A stretch of 64,000 bases of DNA, from the NCBI RefSeq assembly GCF_037102585.1, contig NW_027043819.1, forward strand, positions 496,001 to 560,000. The letters are read 5' to 3'. This document shows positions 1 through 8,765 of the stretch, piece by piece. Source of the DNA: Saccharomycopsis crataegensis. Lineage: Eukaryota > Ascomycota > Saccharomycetes > Ascoideales > Saccharomycopsidaceae. The position numbers were made by a program, and so were the translations under genes. The notes beneath the pieces are model-generated. The model made no database searches, was not told where the DNA came from, and saw nothing but the letters and a program-made list of their open reading frames with translations. Each line of letters starts with the position of its first letter. The first letter of the stretch is position 1.

Positions 1-1
1 T

Positions 2-537
2 ATGGGATCAAGTGCCTCAAAACCAGAACAAACTAAGGTTTTTACCCCTGCTACTCCAGTGGAATTTTCCCAAGAGTTCCTCAACCAACTTGATAACTCA
101 GAAGAAGTATGTAACTTTGGATTTACGTTATTAAATTTTATAGAGCCTAATTCTAACATTTTTCTTCCTAGTCAAACTACGCTCGCTCACAATTGTCTGA
201 GAAATTCATTCAAAAAGAAGTCTCCAAAAAACTTGCAGATTTACAAAAAGAAACTAATGAATCATTGTCCAAGACTCTTTCATCTAAGTTGGAATTGACC
301 GACTCCACTCCTGAAATATCATCTAGCAAGTTGGATGCCAAAATAGAAGAATTGACTCAAAAACTAAACACTATTAACTCCAATAAATTTTTCCAGGATA
401 GAATCTCTAAAGAGGCCAATACTACCGTGTCCAGCTCCAGAGAAGAAGTTTTGAAGTGTTTGAAGGATAATAGTGATAAGCCATTGAACTGTTGGGATGA
501 GGTTCAAAAATTCAGAGGTTTGGTAAAAAAACTCTAG
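2..537 (+). CDS. MIC19: MICOS subunit Mic19, CHCH-domain protein (two exons)
   Basis: Exons are 2-106 and 172-537 and give 156 residues; the 65-bp intron (107-171) begins GTATGT, ends TAG and is phase 0. The product starts MGSSASKPE, which could be an N-myristoylation signal. It then has a helical, charged middle and ends in a short CHCH-like segment with one Cys-x10-Cys pair (CLKDNSDKPLNC), as known for Mic19. The family sits on the inner mitochondrial membrane facing the intermembrane space and helps hold cristae junctions together. The length is close to the roughly 170 residues of the S. cerevisiae protein. The start codon lies at base 2 of the window, so the promoter is outside. Identity rests on the N-terminus, size and CHCH pair. 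Confidence 0.8.
107..171 (+). other. MIC19: intron of MIC19
   Basis: A 65-bp intron with a canonical yeast GTATGT donor and a CTTCCTAG acceptor. A TTCTAAC branch-like sequence lies at 151-157. Removing it joins two open frames in phase and restores the Mic19 length. Confidence 0.8.
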
Positions 538-911
538 ACGTTGTAGTGTTGATGATGAATGGGGGTTACACCGTTAAAAATGGTAGTTGTGTTTTTGTCT
601 TCTTTTTTTTTTTCTCCACTTTGACATACATATATATATATATATAACTTGTTTGAATAATACAATAGGTTTTACACTCTTCAGAAATACAAAAGCATTT
701 ACATTTTCAATCTGAGTTTCCAAAAGTTGTATAATGTAAATTTCTATTCTGAGCCGTTCTATCAAATATAACACTCTGAAAGTATACGTAGGTGAAAAGA
801 AACTAGGACATAGAAGCGTCCCAGTATTCTGGATATAATCAGAGTCAAAAAACTCAGCTCAATTTTATCAGATATTTTTAATAAGTCTCTATATTCATTA
901 CAAGTTTGCTC
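538..911. other. convergent intergenic region
   Basis: This is the 3' flank shared by MIC19 and the PPPDE gene. It is AT-rich, with a short T-tract near 605 and an (AT)n stretch around 628-645. No gene was recognised. Confidence 0.6.
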
Positions 912-1412
912 TCATAAGCTATGATCGTTTGGTCCCACGGAGGTGGCGTACGCCGTCAATTGGGACGAAAGCATTTGACTAAACATTTGCCCCATTGGGG
1001 TACTCAATACCAAGCTCGGTAAGTCACGAATCTTTGAAGGAATCTGTTTGTTGACCAAAAAATCTGACAATTCGTTAGAAAAATGATTGCAGTTGTGTTG
1101 GAATAAGTCGTAACTATTTTCATGGTATTCGGCCTTCATGTTATCCAAGTAGTCATTTAGCAAGTCCTCGGTGATGAAGGTTTCCCCGAGATCTACCACC
1201 TCGATTGGCTGGCCGTATATTGTGCTTCCTGGAGGGTTGGTGAAGCTTATGCCTCTAGAGAAAAAGAATTCTTTACCATGAACTACCAAAGAGGTGTGAT
1301 AAATGGCATCAATTTGTATTCCAATGATTTGTGGTGACATTGCTCTAGCCATCCCTTGGGAAAGGTCATACACATAAAGTTTCACTGGAAACAGCTGATC
1401 TTCTTCTGACAT
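912..1412 (-). CDS. PPPDE-family thiol peptidase (DeSI-like deubiquitinase/deSUMOylase)
   Basis: The protein has 166 residues from MSEEDQ. The frame stays open five codons further, but without an ATG. It begins with a beta-strand block (VKLYVYDLSQG) and has the two catalytic PPPDE residues: His39 in IYHTSLVV and Cys108 in HNCNHFS, followed by N-E-L-S-D-F. Family members remove ubiquitin or SUMO from proteins in the cytosol or nucleus. This copy is a single PPPDE domain without the thioredoxin or PUL extensions seen in some relatives. S. cerevisiae has no obvious counterpart, so no symbol is given. It is transcribed away from NUP2 with a shared promoter of about 280 bp. Confidence 0.85.
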   Translation of the reverse strand: MSEEDQLFPVKLYVYDLSQGMARAMSPQIIGIQIDAIYHTSLVVHGKEFFFSRGISFTNPPGSTIYGQPIEVVDLGETFITEDLLNDYLDNMKAEYHENSYDLFQHNCNHFSNELSDFLVNKQIPSKIRDLPSLVLSTPMGQMFSQMLSSQLTAYATSVGPNDHSL

Positions 1413-1693
1413 GTTTTCTCTCAGCAATATTAAGTTTAATTCTTGGACTTTGTGGACGATACAAGAGGATAAAGTGGCAAATCCACAAAAGACATCGCTT
1501 ATATTTTGATGTCAGTCCGTCTGAGTCCGTTTAGTAGAGAATGTGCGCTGGGTGAAAAATTCTTTTGCAAAAAAAATAACATAGATATGAAAAACAACTA
1601 CGAGAAGCCTTTGGAACCTGAGGAACTCTAAGCTCATAAGGCAAAAGAGAAGAAGAAAGAGGAGACAAAAAATATCTCTATCCAACATCTAAT

Positions 1694-3979
1694 ATGAACA
1701 AGAGAACTGCTAACTATCAAGCCACAAAAGATGATAGGCGCGGAGAGGACGAGGATGATGATGTCCCTCAAGAAGCCAAGTTAGCTTCTGAAGATATTCT
1801 CTCAAAAAGAAAAATCCTCAAGCCGAGATCAAGATTGACTGGATCAGCCAAATTTTCCCCTCAGATAGACAGCAAAAACACTTCGGTGGCTGCTGATGAA
1901 GATAAACCTAAGGCAAACCCATTCGGGAGTTTTGCCTCAGCAAGCCAGTCATTATCTTCTACTTCCTCAATTTTTGGTAATGGTTCTTCTAATAGCAACA
2001 GCTCTACTACTGAAAGCACCAAGCCAAACCCCTTTGGAAAATTCAAAACCTCAAATTCCGAAGTCTCCTCCACAACTAGTAATCTTTACCCTGTCAACTC
2101 CTTATCTAAATTTTCTTCTAGCACTGTCACTGCTCCTTCCTCAACTTCCAATGAACATAGTTCAATCGCATCACAAATTAAGGCTCTAAATGAGAACTTC
2201 ATGCAAGCTTTGACTATCTCTAGTAAGAAGGCTCCATTGGGTGATTACACTGATTACTGTGACAAGTATATTAAATATTTCAAGCAAATCAGAGATGGAT
2301 CAGTGTCTAAGTCTGGTCCTGGTGCTCTTCCAGCAAAGATTTCCAGCATTCCAAAACCATCAATAGCCCCAGTTTCTGATGCTCAGAAGGCAGTAGAACC
2401 TGCCTCGAAACCTGCAATTGTTGCAATTACTGAAGATTCTGATGATGATTCTGATGATGAAAAGATCGAGATCAAGGGCCCAACCTTCCTGTTCACCCAA
2501 CTGACTGGTACCAAATCCAATTCTGTCTTTAAATTCGGAGCAGCTGCTAAAAAGAAGAAGGTGACAAGTGATAGTGATAGTGAGGATGAAATCGAAATCA
2601 AAGGTCCAGAATTCACCCTTTCCAATGTGACTGCTAAAAATACAAAGGTTGACACTGCTTTCACCTGGGGTAAAAAAGCTATTGTAGGAGAAAAGAAAGA
2701 AGAGGAAAAGAAAGAAGAAGCTCCAAAGACTGGATTTACTTTTGATGCCAAAAAAACAGAAGAAGCTCCAAAGACTGGATTTACTTTTGATGCCAAAAAA
2801 ACAGAAGAAGCTCCAAAGACTGGATTTGCTTTTGGTGCCAAAAAAACAGAAGAAGCCCCAAAAACTGGCTTCACTTTTGGTGCTAAGAAGACAGAAGAAT
2901 CCCCAAAGACTGGTTTCAATTTTGGCACTGCCAAGACTGAAGAAGCCCCAAAGACTGGTTTCACCTTTGGTGCCAACAAGTCAGAAGAAGCTCCAAAGAC
3001 TGGTTTCAATTTTGGTGCTATGAGCTCCAAACCTGACACTTCAGCAGAAAAGCCTGCTTTTAGCTTTGGAGCTAGTGCTGCTTCTAGTAGCTCTTCAGAA
3101 AAAACCTCAGACGCTCCAAAGCCTGCTTTCAACTTTGGTACCATGAAAGCCGCTCCTGCTTCTGGTGATACCAACGGCAACAGCAAGCCTGCATTTTCTT
3201 TCTCTTTTGCATCTAAGCCTCAGTCAGAACCGACAGAAACTAAAGAGAACGAAGACGCTGCCAAACCTGCTGCCCCTGCATTCCTGTTCACACCATCTAA
3301 CACTACAGGCTCAACCCCATCTTTCTCATTCGGTAAAACTACTACTACTGATTCTGTCAAACCTACCGCCGCCTTCAACTTCTCTAATACAGCTAATGCT
3401 AAGCCTGCTGAAACACCTGCTAAAGCTTCACTTTTTGGTAACAGTGGTGCCACAGGTGGTTCGATTTTTGGTGGTGCTAACTCTGGTGCCCCTGTTTTCG
3501 GTAATAGCAATGCTGGTAAATTCAACTTCTCATTCGCTAAACCTGCTGAGTCCAAACCAACTGAATCTAAGCCTGTTGAATCAAGTTCTTCAGAACCTTC
3601 TGATCAACCAAAACCTGCAGCTTCTACTGAGCCAAATGACGAAAAGTTTGCCGGAGAAGAGAATGAAGAGATCACATACAACAAGAAAGCCAAGCTTCTA
3701 CAGATTGAAGATGGGAAATATGTAACCAAAGGGCTTGGGTTCCTTCGTATTCTTGAGAACAAGGAAACCAAGAAGTTCCGTTTGGTATTGCGTAGTGAGG
3801 GTTCCAACAATGTGTTGTTGAACACTTACGTAATGAAGGAAGTCAAATACGAAACAGCTGGGAAGAACACTCTCAAAATTCCAATTTTCAACGACGGGAA
3901 GGTTGAAGTGTATTTTATCAGAGTTAAGAGTGGACCAGATCTCATAACAGCCATTGATAAATGCAAGGAAAGCATGTGA
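1694..3979 (+). CDS. NUP2: nucleoporin Nup2, FxFG repeats and Ran-binding domain
   Basis: The protein has 761 residues. A charged N-terminus (basic residues 1-60) is the kind that binds karyopherin alpha. The centre is rich in Ser/Thr and FxFG-type repeats, including seven tandem 15-residue units of the EEAPKTGFTFDAKKT type at about residues 341-445. The C-terminal ~120 residues form a RanBP1-like domain (GKYVTKGLGFLRILENK ... KFRLVLRSEG). Nup2 is a mobile basket nucleoporin that helps disassemble import complexes and recycle Srp1/Cse1. Two acidic IEIKGP blocks precede the repeats, as in yeast Nup2. CTG codons at residues 266 and 531 fall between two Phe codons (FxF), where Ser is expected, a hint that CUG is read as Ser. 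Identification is strong. Confidence 0.93.
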   Translation: MNKRTANYQATKDDRRGEDEDDDVPQEAKLASEDILSKRKILKPRSRLTGSAKFSPQIDSKNTSVAADEDKPKANPFGSFASASQSLSSTSSIFGNGSSNSNSSTTESTKPNPFGKFKTSNSEVSSTTSNLYPVNSLSKFSSSTVTAPSSTSNEHSSIASQIKALNENFMQALTISSKKAPLGDYTDYCDKYIKYFKQIRDGSVSKSGPGALPAKISSIPKPSIAPVSDAQKAVEPASKPAIVAITEDSDDDSDDEKIEIKGPTFLFTQLTGTKSNSVFKFGAAAKKKKVTSDSDSEDEIEIKGPEFTLSNVTAKNTKVDTAFTWGKKAIVGEKKEEEKKEEAPKTGFTFDAKKTEEAPKTGFTFDAKKTEEAPKTGFAFGAKKTEEAPKTGFTFGAKKTEESPKTGFNFGTAKTEEAPKTGFTFGANKSEEAPKTGFNFGAMSSKPDTSAEKPAFSFGASAASSSSSEKTSDAPKPAFNFGTMKAAPASGDTNGNSKPAFSFSFASKPQSEPTETKENEDAAKPAAPAFLFTPSNTTGSTPSFSFGKTTTTDSVKPTAAFNFSNTANAKPAETPAKASLFGNSGATGGSIFGGANSGAPVFGNSNAGKFNFSFAKPAESKPTESKPVESSSSEPSDQPKPAASTEPNDEKFAGEENEEITYNKKAKLLQIEDGKYVTKGLGFLRILENKETKKFRLVLRSEGSNNVLLNTYVMKEVKYETAGKNTLKIPIFNDGKVEVYFIRVKSGPDLITAIDKCKESM
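2714..3028 (+). repeat. NUP2: 45-bp tandem repeat inside NUP2 (7 units)
   Basis: Seven in-frame 45-bp units encode E-E-A-P-K-T-G-F-x-F-x-A-K-K-T. The first two units are identical at the DNA level and later ones drift, so the 5' units look like the newest duplications. Each unit supplies one GFxFG or GFxFD transport-factor docking motif. Confidence 0.9.
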
Positions 3980-4273
3980 TTTTATGTTTTTGCGTGACTT
4001 TGTGCATTTTATTATATAAATATACTATAATGGAAGACCCTCTTTTATTAATTTGTATACTCAATGCTATTATTGACATGTTTTGTAGGGCAGTGGTCTC
4101 AACATAAAGATCCGGTCAGCTGGTGCGCATAGTATTTGAGAGAAAAAAAGAAAAAAAAAAGCCCAACAGATTAAAGTCTATTCTGTTACCAGATCTTAAT
4201 AAACAACTGATTCGTATCGTTAAATCATCTTCTGCTCCATAGGTAGCTGTTATAACATACAACGAAAAGAAAA

Positions 4274-5110
4274 ATGGGATTTCTTCAAACTTCCAAATTC
4301 TACCTCAAGACATTCGTTGCGGTGAACGTGTTCTTCGGATGTGCTATTTATGGGGTAGTGGCATCTATTGTTCTAACTCTTATTGGGAAACAACATCTTT
4401 GCCAATGGGCTACTGCTCGGGCTTTCTATGGAAGCTTTTCTAGAATTCTTGGGATCAAGATCGAAGTCCTTAATGAAGAAAGACTTGTTAATAACCTTCC
4501 TGGGATTCTTATCGGTAACCATCAATCCACTTTGGACATTCTCATCTTGGGTAGAATTTTCCCAAAGGGCTGTACTGTCACTTCCAAAAGATCACTTCAA
4601 TGGATTCCTTTCCTTGGTTGGTTCATGACATTAAGTGGCACCTTCTTCTTGGACCGTAGCAACCGTGAAAAATCCATTAAAACTTTGAATGATGCGTTAT
4701 CTAAATTGAAGCTGCAAAGCAGAAGTCTTTGGATCTTCCCAGAAGGTACCAGATCATATACTAAAGAATTGACATTGGGAGCCTTTAAGAAAGGGGCATT
4801 CCATCTTGCTGTTGATTCTCAACTTCCGATTTTCCCTATTGTGGTGAGTAACACTTCTAACCTTATCAATTTTAAGGAAAAAATCTTTAATTCTGGGACA
4901 ATTTTGATCAATTGTTTGGACCAAATCCCAACCGAAGGATTAACCAAAGAAGATGTTGGTAAATTGACTGAGGAAGCTAGATCTAAGATGCTTGAGGAAG
5001 TGGAAGCCTTGGGGTATTCTAAGGTGGGTGTTGCCAAAACCAATGGATCTGATGATGATGATAATGCGTCAGTGAAGAGTGGTACTGAAGTCACTGCGTT
5101 GTTAGATTAA
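4274..5110 (+). CDS. SLC1: 1-acyl-sn-glycerol-3-phosphate acyltransferase (lysophosphatidate acyltransferase)
   Basis: The protein has 278 residues. A hydrophobic N-terminus (about residues 12-38) anchors it in the ER or lipid-droplet membrane. The PlsC acyltransferase motifs are present: the catalytic NHQSTLD (His83, Asp88), the SGTFFLDR block (residues 121-128), FPEGTRS (155-161) and PIFPIVVSN near residues 180-190. It transfers an acyl chain from acyl-CoA to the sn-2 position of lysophosphatidic acid, giving phosphatidic acid, the precursor of phospholipids and triglycerides. The acidic, Ser-rich C-terminal tail (GSDDDDNAS) is typical of yeast Slc1. The ATG is preceded by an A-rich leader. 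Confidence 0.93.
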   Translation: MGFLQTSKFYLKTFVAVNVFFGCAIYGVVASIVLTLIGKQHLCQWATARAFYGSFSRILGIKIEVLNEERLVNNLPGILIGNHQSTLDILILGRIFPKGCTVTSKRSLQWIPFLGWFMTLSGTFFLDRSNREKSIKTLNDALSKLKLQSRSLWIFPEGTRSYTKELTLGAFKKGAFHLAVDSQLPIFPIVVSNTSNLINFKEKIFNSGTILINCLDQIPTEGLTKEDVGKLTEEARSKMLEEVEALGYSKVGVAKTNGSDDDDNASVKSGTEVTALLD

Positions 5111-5936
5111 TTATATTGCGCAATTTAATGTGTGCGTTCTTGCTATAAAGCTCTAGACATAAATTACGACTTTTAATTATTATTTGCTAAATAGAGGATA
5201 GGAAAGGCGGCGGCTGATATTGGTTTAAAAGTGATCTAATATTTGGTTTAGCCTTCTCTTACTTGGAGGGGAGTGATAAATAATGGCATCTGTAGATGCA
5301 TGTTCATTGATCCCTACAAACAATCCTATAAAGTGTATTTTTTTTCATGCTATTTGAAATAGATGTTTGTATTATAAGATACCTATGTATATATGTGCCT
5401 TGAAATTATTGTAATGAAGTACACCTTCTGAAAAAAAAAAAAAAAGAAAATAAATGGGGGTCATCATCCATCACGAAAGATTTATATAATTTCTTTTGTT
5501 TCTGTTCAGGGGTATCATTAAAATTATTACGAGTATTTACGAAGCTCCTGGAGTACGTCAGATTTTTGTTCATTCGCGTCTTGACTCAAGTCGATAATCC
5601 CACTTTGGAAAGATTAACCCTTTTGGTTTAAGATTTGGGAAAAGAAACAGAATAATATAGAGAAACAATATCCGTATCAGTCAAAAAGTAAAATACACAC
5701 ACAATACATGAATGACAAAAAATTAAAAAAAAAAAATCATAACATGGTGAAGCCACAAATTTTAGAAAAAAATCAACAAACTAATCCTATTTTGAGGTAA
5801 TTCAATGGTCAAAAAAACATCTTTAAGCTTTCAGCCGCAACTAAGTAAATAAAATAAAATAAAATAAAATGAAGAGGTTTAGAAAGTCTTCTGAGAAATT
5901 GTCTCAAGAACTTAACGACAAATAAAGTGATAAGTG

Positions 5937-5991
<55 letters not shown>

Positions 5992-6119
5992 AAAAATAAT
6001 CATATGGGGATTAAGGATTTTAATAGAGAATGTTTTGTCACAAATCTGGAAAGATTATTTTTAGAAGAATCCAATATGATTCATCATCTCAAAAAGAAAA
6101 CATAAAAAAAAAAAAGAGT
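5111..6119. other. convergent intergenic region between SLC1 and the MUM2-like gene
   Basis: This 1-kb stretch lies between two 3' ends. It is AT-rich with several A-tracts, four AAAAT repeats ending near 5870, and an exceptional A homopolymer at 5937-5989. An 18-codon ORF (5869-5925) ends just before that tract. No conventional gene was recognised. Confidence 0.7.
5937..5989 (+). repeat. 53-nt uninterrupted poly(A) tract
   Basis: There are 53 consecutive A residues, followed by G and six more A. An AATAAA hexamer lies about 11 bases upstream (5921-5926). The tract is far longer than the other A/T runs in the window (usually 10-24). It could be slippage-driven growth or the tail of a retroposed transcript. 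Confidence 0.9.
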
Positions 6120-7325
6120 TCAATTGGTTGTTGCAATCTCTTTTTCTAATCTTTCCTTTTGCCTACTTAAAGTCTTCATTTCGTTAACTAACAACCCAAT
6201 AATTATATCATGTTCTTTTGCTTTTCCATAGTCAAGCAATTTCTTAAATTCTGTGTTCTCTTGTTTCAAAGTTTCTTGTTTAATCAAGAATCTGTGAGCA
6301 ACCTCCTGTACATCATATTTCCCGTATTTGGTGATACCATTTGGTGGAGCGATGGCCATGGCAGTCATTATGGCTTCAAGACGAGCGTTGGTGTCTTTTA
6401 ATTTTCTTTCTTGAGACTCTGTGTGCTCAACCAACTGTGCATACAATCTAATAGCAGCACCACTGAGTTCAACAGTTTCCTTTAGAGCACCACCTTTTGT
6501 CAAACTAAGTTCCTCGGAAAGTTTTTCAAGCTCTTGTCTTTGGTGTAATTTGCTATTGAGAACCTCATTTATTTGTCCTTCTAAGCGGACGTTATTGGCA
6601 AAATCTGTATCATTAACCATCGTGGACTCTTTATATGTAGTTCCCAAAGGAGAGTGGATAAAATTGGAAGATTCAGAACTTGTGCTATCACCGAAAGCAC
6701 CATACTTAGCTGTTGAAGAACCTTGACTATTGTTAGAGTTCAAAATGCCACCGTTATTGGAAACATAAGCGACAGCATTGCTATCAGAAATATTGAGGGT
6801 GGAATCCCTAAAGACAACTACCCCGGAATCACTTTGGGAGAATTTTTGTAAGCCAAAATTATGGACACTGGAATTGAAAGCAGGTGCAGGTTGGTTAATA
6901 TTTTTAATGTCAAATTTCTGTAAAGTGGAATTAAAAGAAGGTTGAGAGGCAGTGGTGCCAAAATCTTTTGTGAAATATTGGGAAGCCCTGGTATTCTCCA
7001 TGCCATATATGGAACTTTCGGTATTGTTCTGGTTGGCTGTGGCATTAGGGCTGGAAAACTGATGACGGGATCTTTGACCAGTAGAATGGGTAACTTTCGT
7101 AGTGTCCACAGCTGAAGAAGAGGAAGAAGAAGCACCATGAGAAGAGAAGGAGAATTGAGAATTGACGCCGTTGTTATAGTTGTTACTGAAAAGAGACAAG
7201 TCATTGTTGTTATTAGCGGTGGTTATGGTGCCGCCACTGTTATTATTAGCGTTATTCAAGCTAATCAATTGAGTATAAATGTTTTTCTTGGGGTTATTAT
7301 CAACTGATTGGTTTGCATTAAACAT
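6120..7325 (-). CDS. MUM2: MUM2/WTAP-like coiled-coil protein (probable m6A methyltransferase subunit)
   Basis: The protein has 401 residues from MFNANQ; the open frame upstream has no ATG. Residues 1-250 are low-complexity, rich in Asn, Ser, Gln and Thr. The C-terminal ~150 residues are a predicted coiled coil (LNSKLHQRQELEKLSEELS ... LIKQETLKQENTEFKKLL). Mum2 is the yeast WTAP homologue and works with Ime4 and Slz1 in meiotic mRNA methylation. The call rests on the architecture (disordered N-terminus, C-terminal coiled coil), on the length, and on UBP14 lying in the same window, because MUM2 and UBP14 are neighbours in S. cerevisiae. No catalytic motif is available to prove it. Another coiled-coil scaffold remains possible. 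Confidence 0.5.
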   Translation of the reverse strand: MFNANQSVDNNPKKNIYTQLISLNNANNNSGGTITTANNNNDLSLFSNNYNNGVNSQFSFSSHGASSSSSSAVDTTKVTHSTGQRSRHQFSSPNATANQNNTESSIYGMENTRASQYFTKDFGTTASQPSFNSTLQKFDIKNINQPAPAFNSSVHNFGLQKFSQSDSGVVVFRDSTLNISDSNAVAYVSNNGGILNSNNSQGSSTAKYGAFGDSTSSESSNFIHSPLGTTYKESTMVNDTDFANNVRLEGQINEVLNSKLHQRQELEKLSEELSLTKGGALKETVELSGAAIRLYAQLVEHTESQERKLKDTNARLEAIMTAMAIAPPNGITKYGKYDVQEVAHRFLIKQETLKQENTEFKKLLDYGKAKEHDIIIGLLVNEMKTLSRQKERLEKEIATTN

Positions 7326-7810
7326 TTTGGTGTTTTTGATTCTAAGAATTGGCAATACTGAGGAAGTTGCTTGTGTGTCTAGCAATAGTGGGATTTTTCC
7401 ACATATATATCACCCTTTCTTGTCTGTGGCACTCTTCCTAATTGAGTGTATTAGGGAAGATGATGGACTTTCAATGGTGCTGGCTGGTTCCCAAGAAAGT
7501 CCTGATACGAAGCTTACTAAGTTTAAGAGAAGGACAGAGGGATCGTGGTTCCTTTATATAGGCGAGCGGCCCGCTTCCCAGGAAGCATCGATTGGGAACC
7601 TCTCATGTTGGGAGGAGGCAAACCGTGCCAGGGCGACACAACCACATAGCGAGGGGCTTCCTTACAGCGGAGAGGGCGATATAAATGCAAAGGGTTTCCT
7701 CATGGAGTTTTATTCGACATTATAGTAGATTTATGATATAGTACAAGTGATATGAAAAAGTACACAACACACACAACAACAGCAACAGCAACAGCAATAA
7801 AGCGGAGGGA
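7326..7810. promoter_or_regulatory. promoter region of the MUM2-like gene
   Basis: This lies between the RPC11 3' end and the MUM2-like start, both on the minus strand. It contains a distinctly GC-rich patch at about 7540-7690 with a perfect inverted repeat GCTTCC-CA-GGAAGC at 7573-7586 and an AGGGG stress-element-like core near 7651. A CAACAG repeat lies near 7780. An open frame at 7279-7725 has no supporting features. Confidence 0.45.
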
Positions 7811-8280
7811 TCAGTTTTCTCTCCACTGGTTACCACAGCTAACACACTATATTACCAGGTTAGTAAAATATATCAAAACAGTACCAATCTTTGCAAACAG
7901 CGCAATACTCACTTTATAAAACGTTGTCATCGGTTCATCAGCACTTCTAATTTGTAACTGGAAGAAATAGGCTCTATCACCACCACAAGACTCAATTGGA
8001 CATTGGGCACCAGTTTGATCCACATTGTCCCAGGCCCCGTCACCACCCAACACATCATCCACTTCTTTACGCTCAAGCTTCTTTCTGCTGTATAATTTGA
8101 CACCCTGGATTGGGAATTCATAAGGACAAGTAGGGCACACAAAGCAGTTTTGACCTGTTGTACCGCTCTTCGAGACCTAATATGATCGTTAGTAAACCCT
8201 GAACTTCGTCCGTCTCACCTCATTGGTAGCAGTATACTCACAGTTAACATGTTCGAGCAGTAAGGACAGAAAGTAAGCAT
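7811..8280 (-). CDS. RPC11: RNA polymerase III subunit C11 (three exons)
   Basis: Exons are 8280-8242, 8176-7913 and 7846-7811 and give 112 residues; the S. cerevisiae protein has 110. The N-terminal zinc ribbon begins MLTFCPYCSNML. The middle has CPTCPYEFPIQG and RKEVDDVLGG. The C-terminal TFIIS-like ribbon has the Pol III cleavage signature QIRSADEPMTTFYKC (the acidic hairpin is D-E). C11 supports RNA cleavage, termination and reinitiation by Pol III. Exon 3 encodes only CVSCGNQWREN, which supplies the last zinc-binding cysteine pair, so an unspliced reading loses the domain. Both introns are phase 0, have TACTAAC branch points and use the same GTGAGT donor. Identification is very strong. 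Confidence 0.93.
7847..7912 (-). other. RPC11: RPC11 intron 2
   Basis: A 66-bp intron with a GTGAGTATTG donor, a TACTAAC branch point close to the acceptor, and an ATAG acceptor. Intron 1 has an almost identical donor. Confidence 0.9.
8177..8241 (-). other. RPC11: RPC11 intron 1
   Basis: A 65-bp intron with a GTGAGT donor, a TACTAAC branch point about 13 bases before the acceptor, and a TTAG acceptor. Confidence 0.9.
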
Positions 8281-8765
8281 CTTCGTTTATATTTCGTGGT
8301 TCAGTCTTTGAGTTTCCGCGGTATAATTTGTATTTTTTTCTATGATCAATCGATTTATTTTCTTTCCACTGCAGCTCATCACAATTTTTTTTGAAAAAAA
8401 ATTGCAGGCACTCGCCTATGGGCGCATAGAAACTCAATCTCTGGGAGTTTACCTTGTTTTCTTGGAAAATCAGTTTACAGAGCCCTGTAGTTCTAATTTC
8501 TAATTAATATATCATAATAGCATATAATTCCTACTTTTTTATCAAAGGAAAATAATTTAATCTATTAAGGTGAAGTATTCGTATCTTTATAATGTACAAC
8601 AAACATTCTTTCTTTGAAGTAGTACAGAACGTAGATATCATTTATTGTATCATCTATTGTGCCATCTATTAGAGAACAAAATAAAAAATGGATTCTATAT
8701 CATCAAGATGATCTCCAAGAATTGAGATGGTATCTCAGAAATAAACAGTTCCCGGAACTTTCCAC
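8281..8765. other. RPC11 promoter and DES1 3' flank
   Basis: Both flanking genes are on the minus strand, so the part near 8281-8480 is the RPC11 promoter and the rest carries the DES1 promoter-distal 3' flank. The DNA is AT-rich. An open frame at 8189-8437 overlaps the RPC11 intron and has no support. Confidence 0.5.

Noticed and set aside
2383-3186. 267-codon minus-strand frame opposite the NUP2 repeats
   Set aside because: It simply reads the NUP2 tandem repeats backwards; no independent start context or domain.
7279-7725. 148-codon plus-strand frame near the MUM2-like start
   Set aside because: Overlaps the MUM2-like 5' end and promoter, and its translation has no recognisable features.
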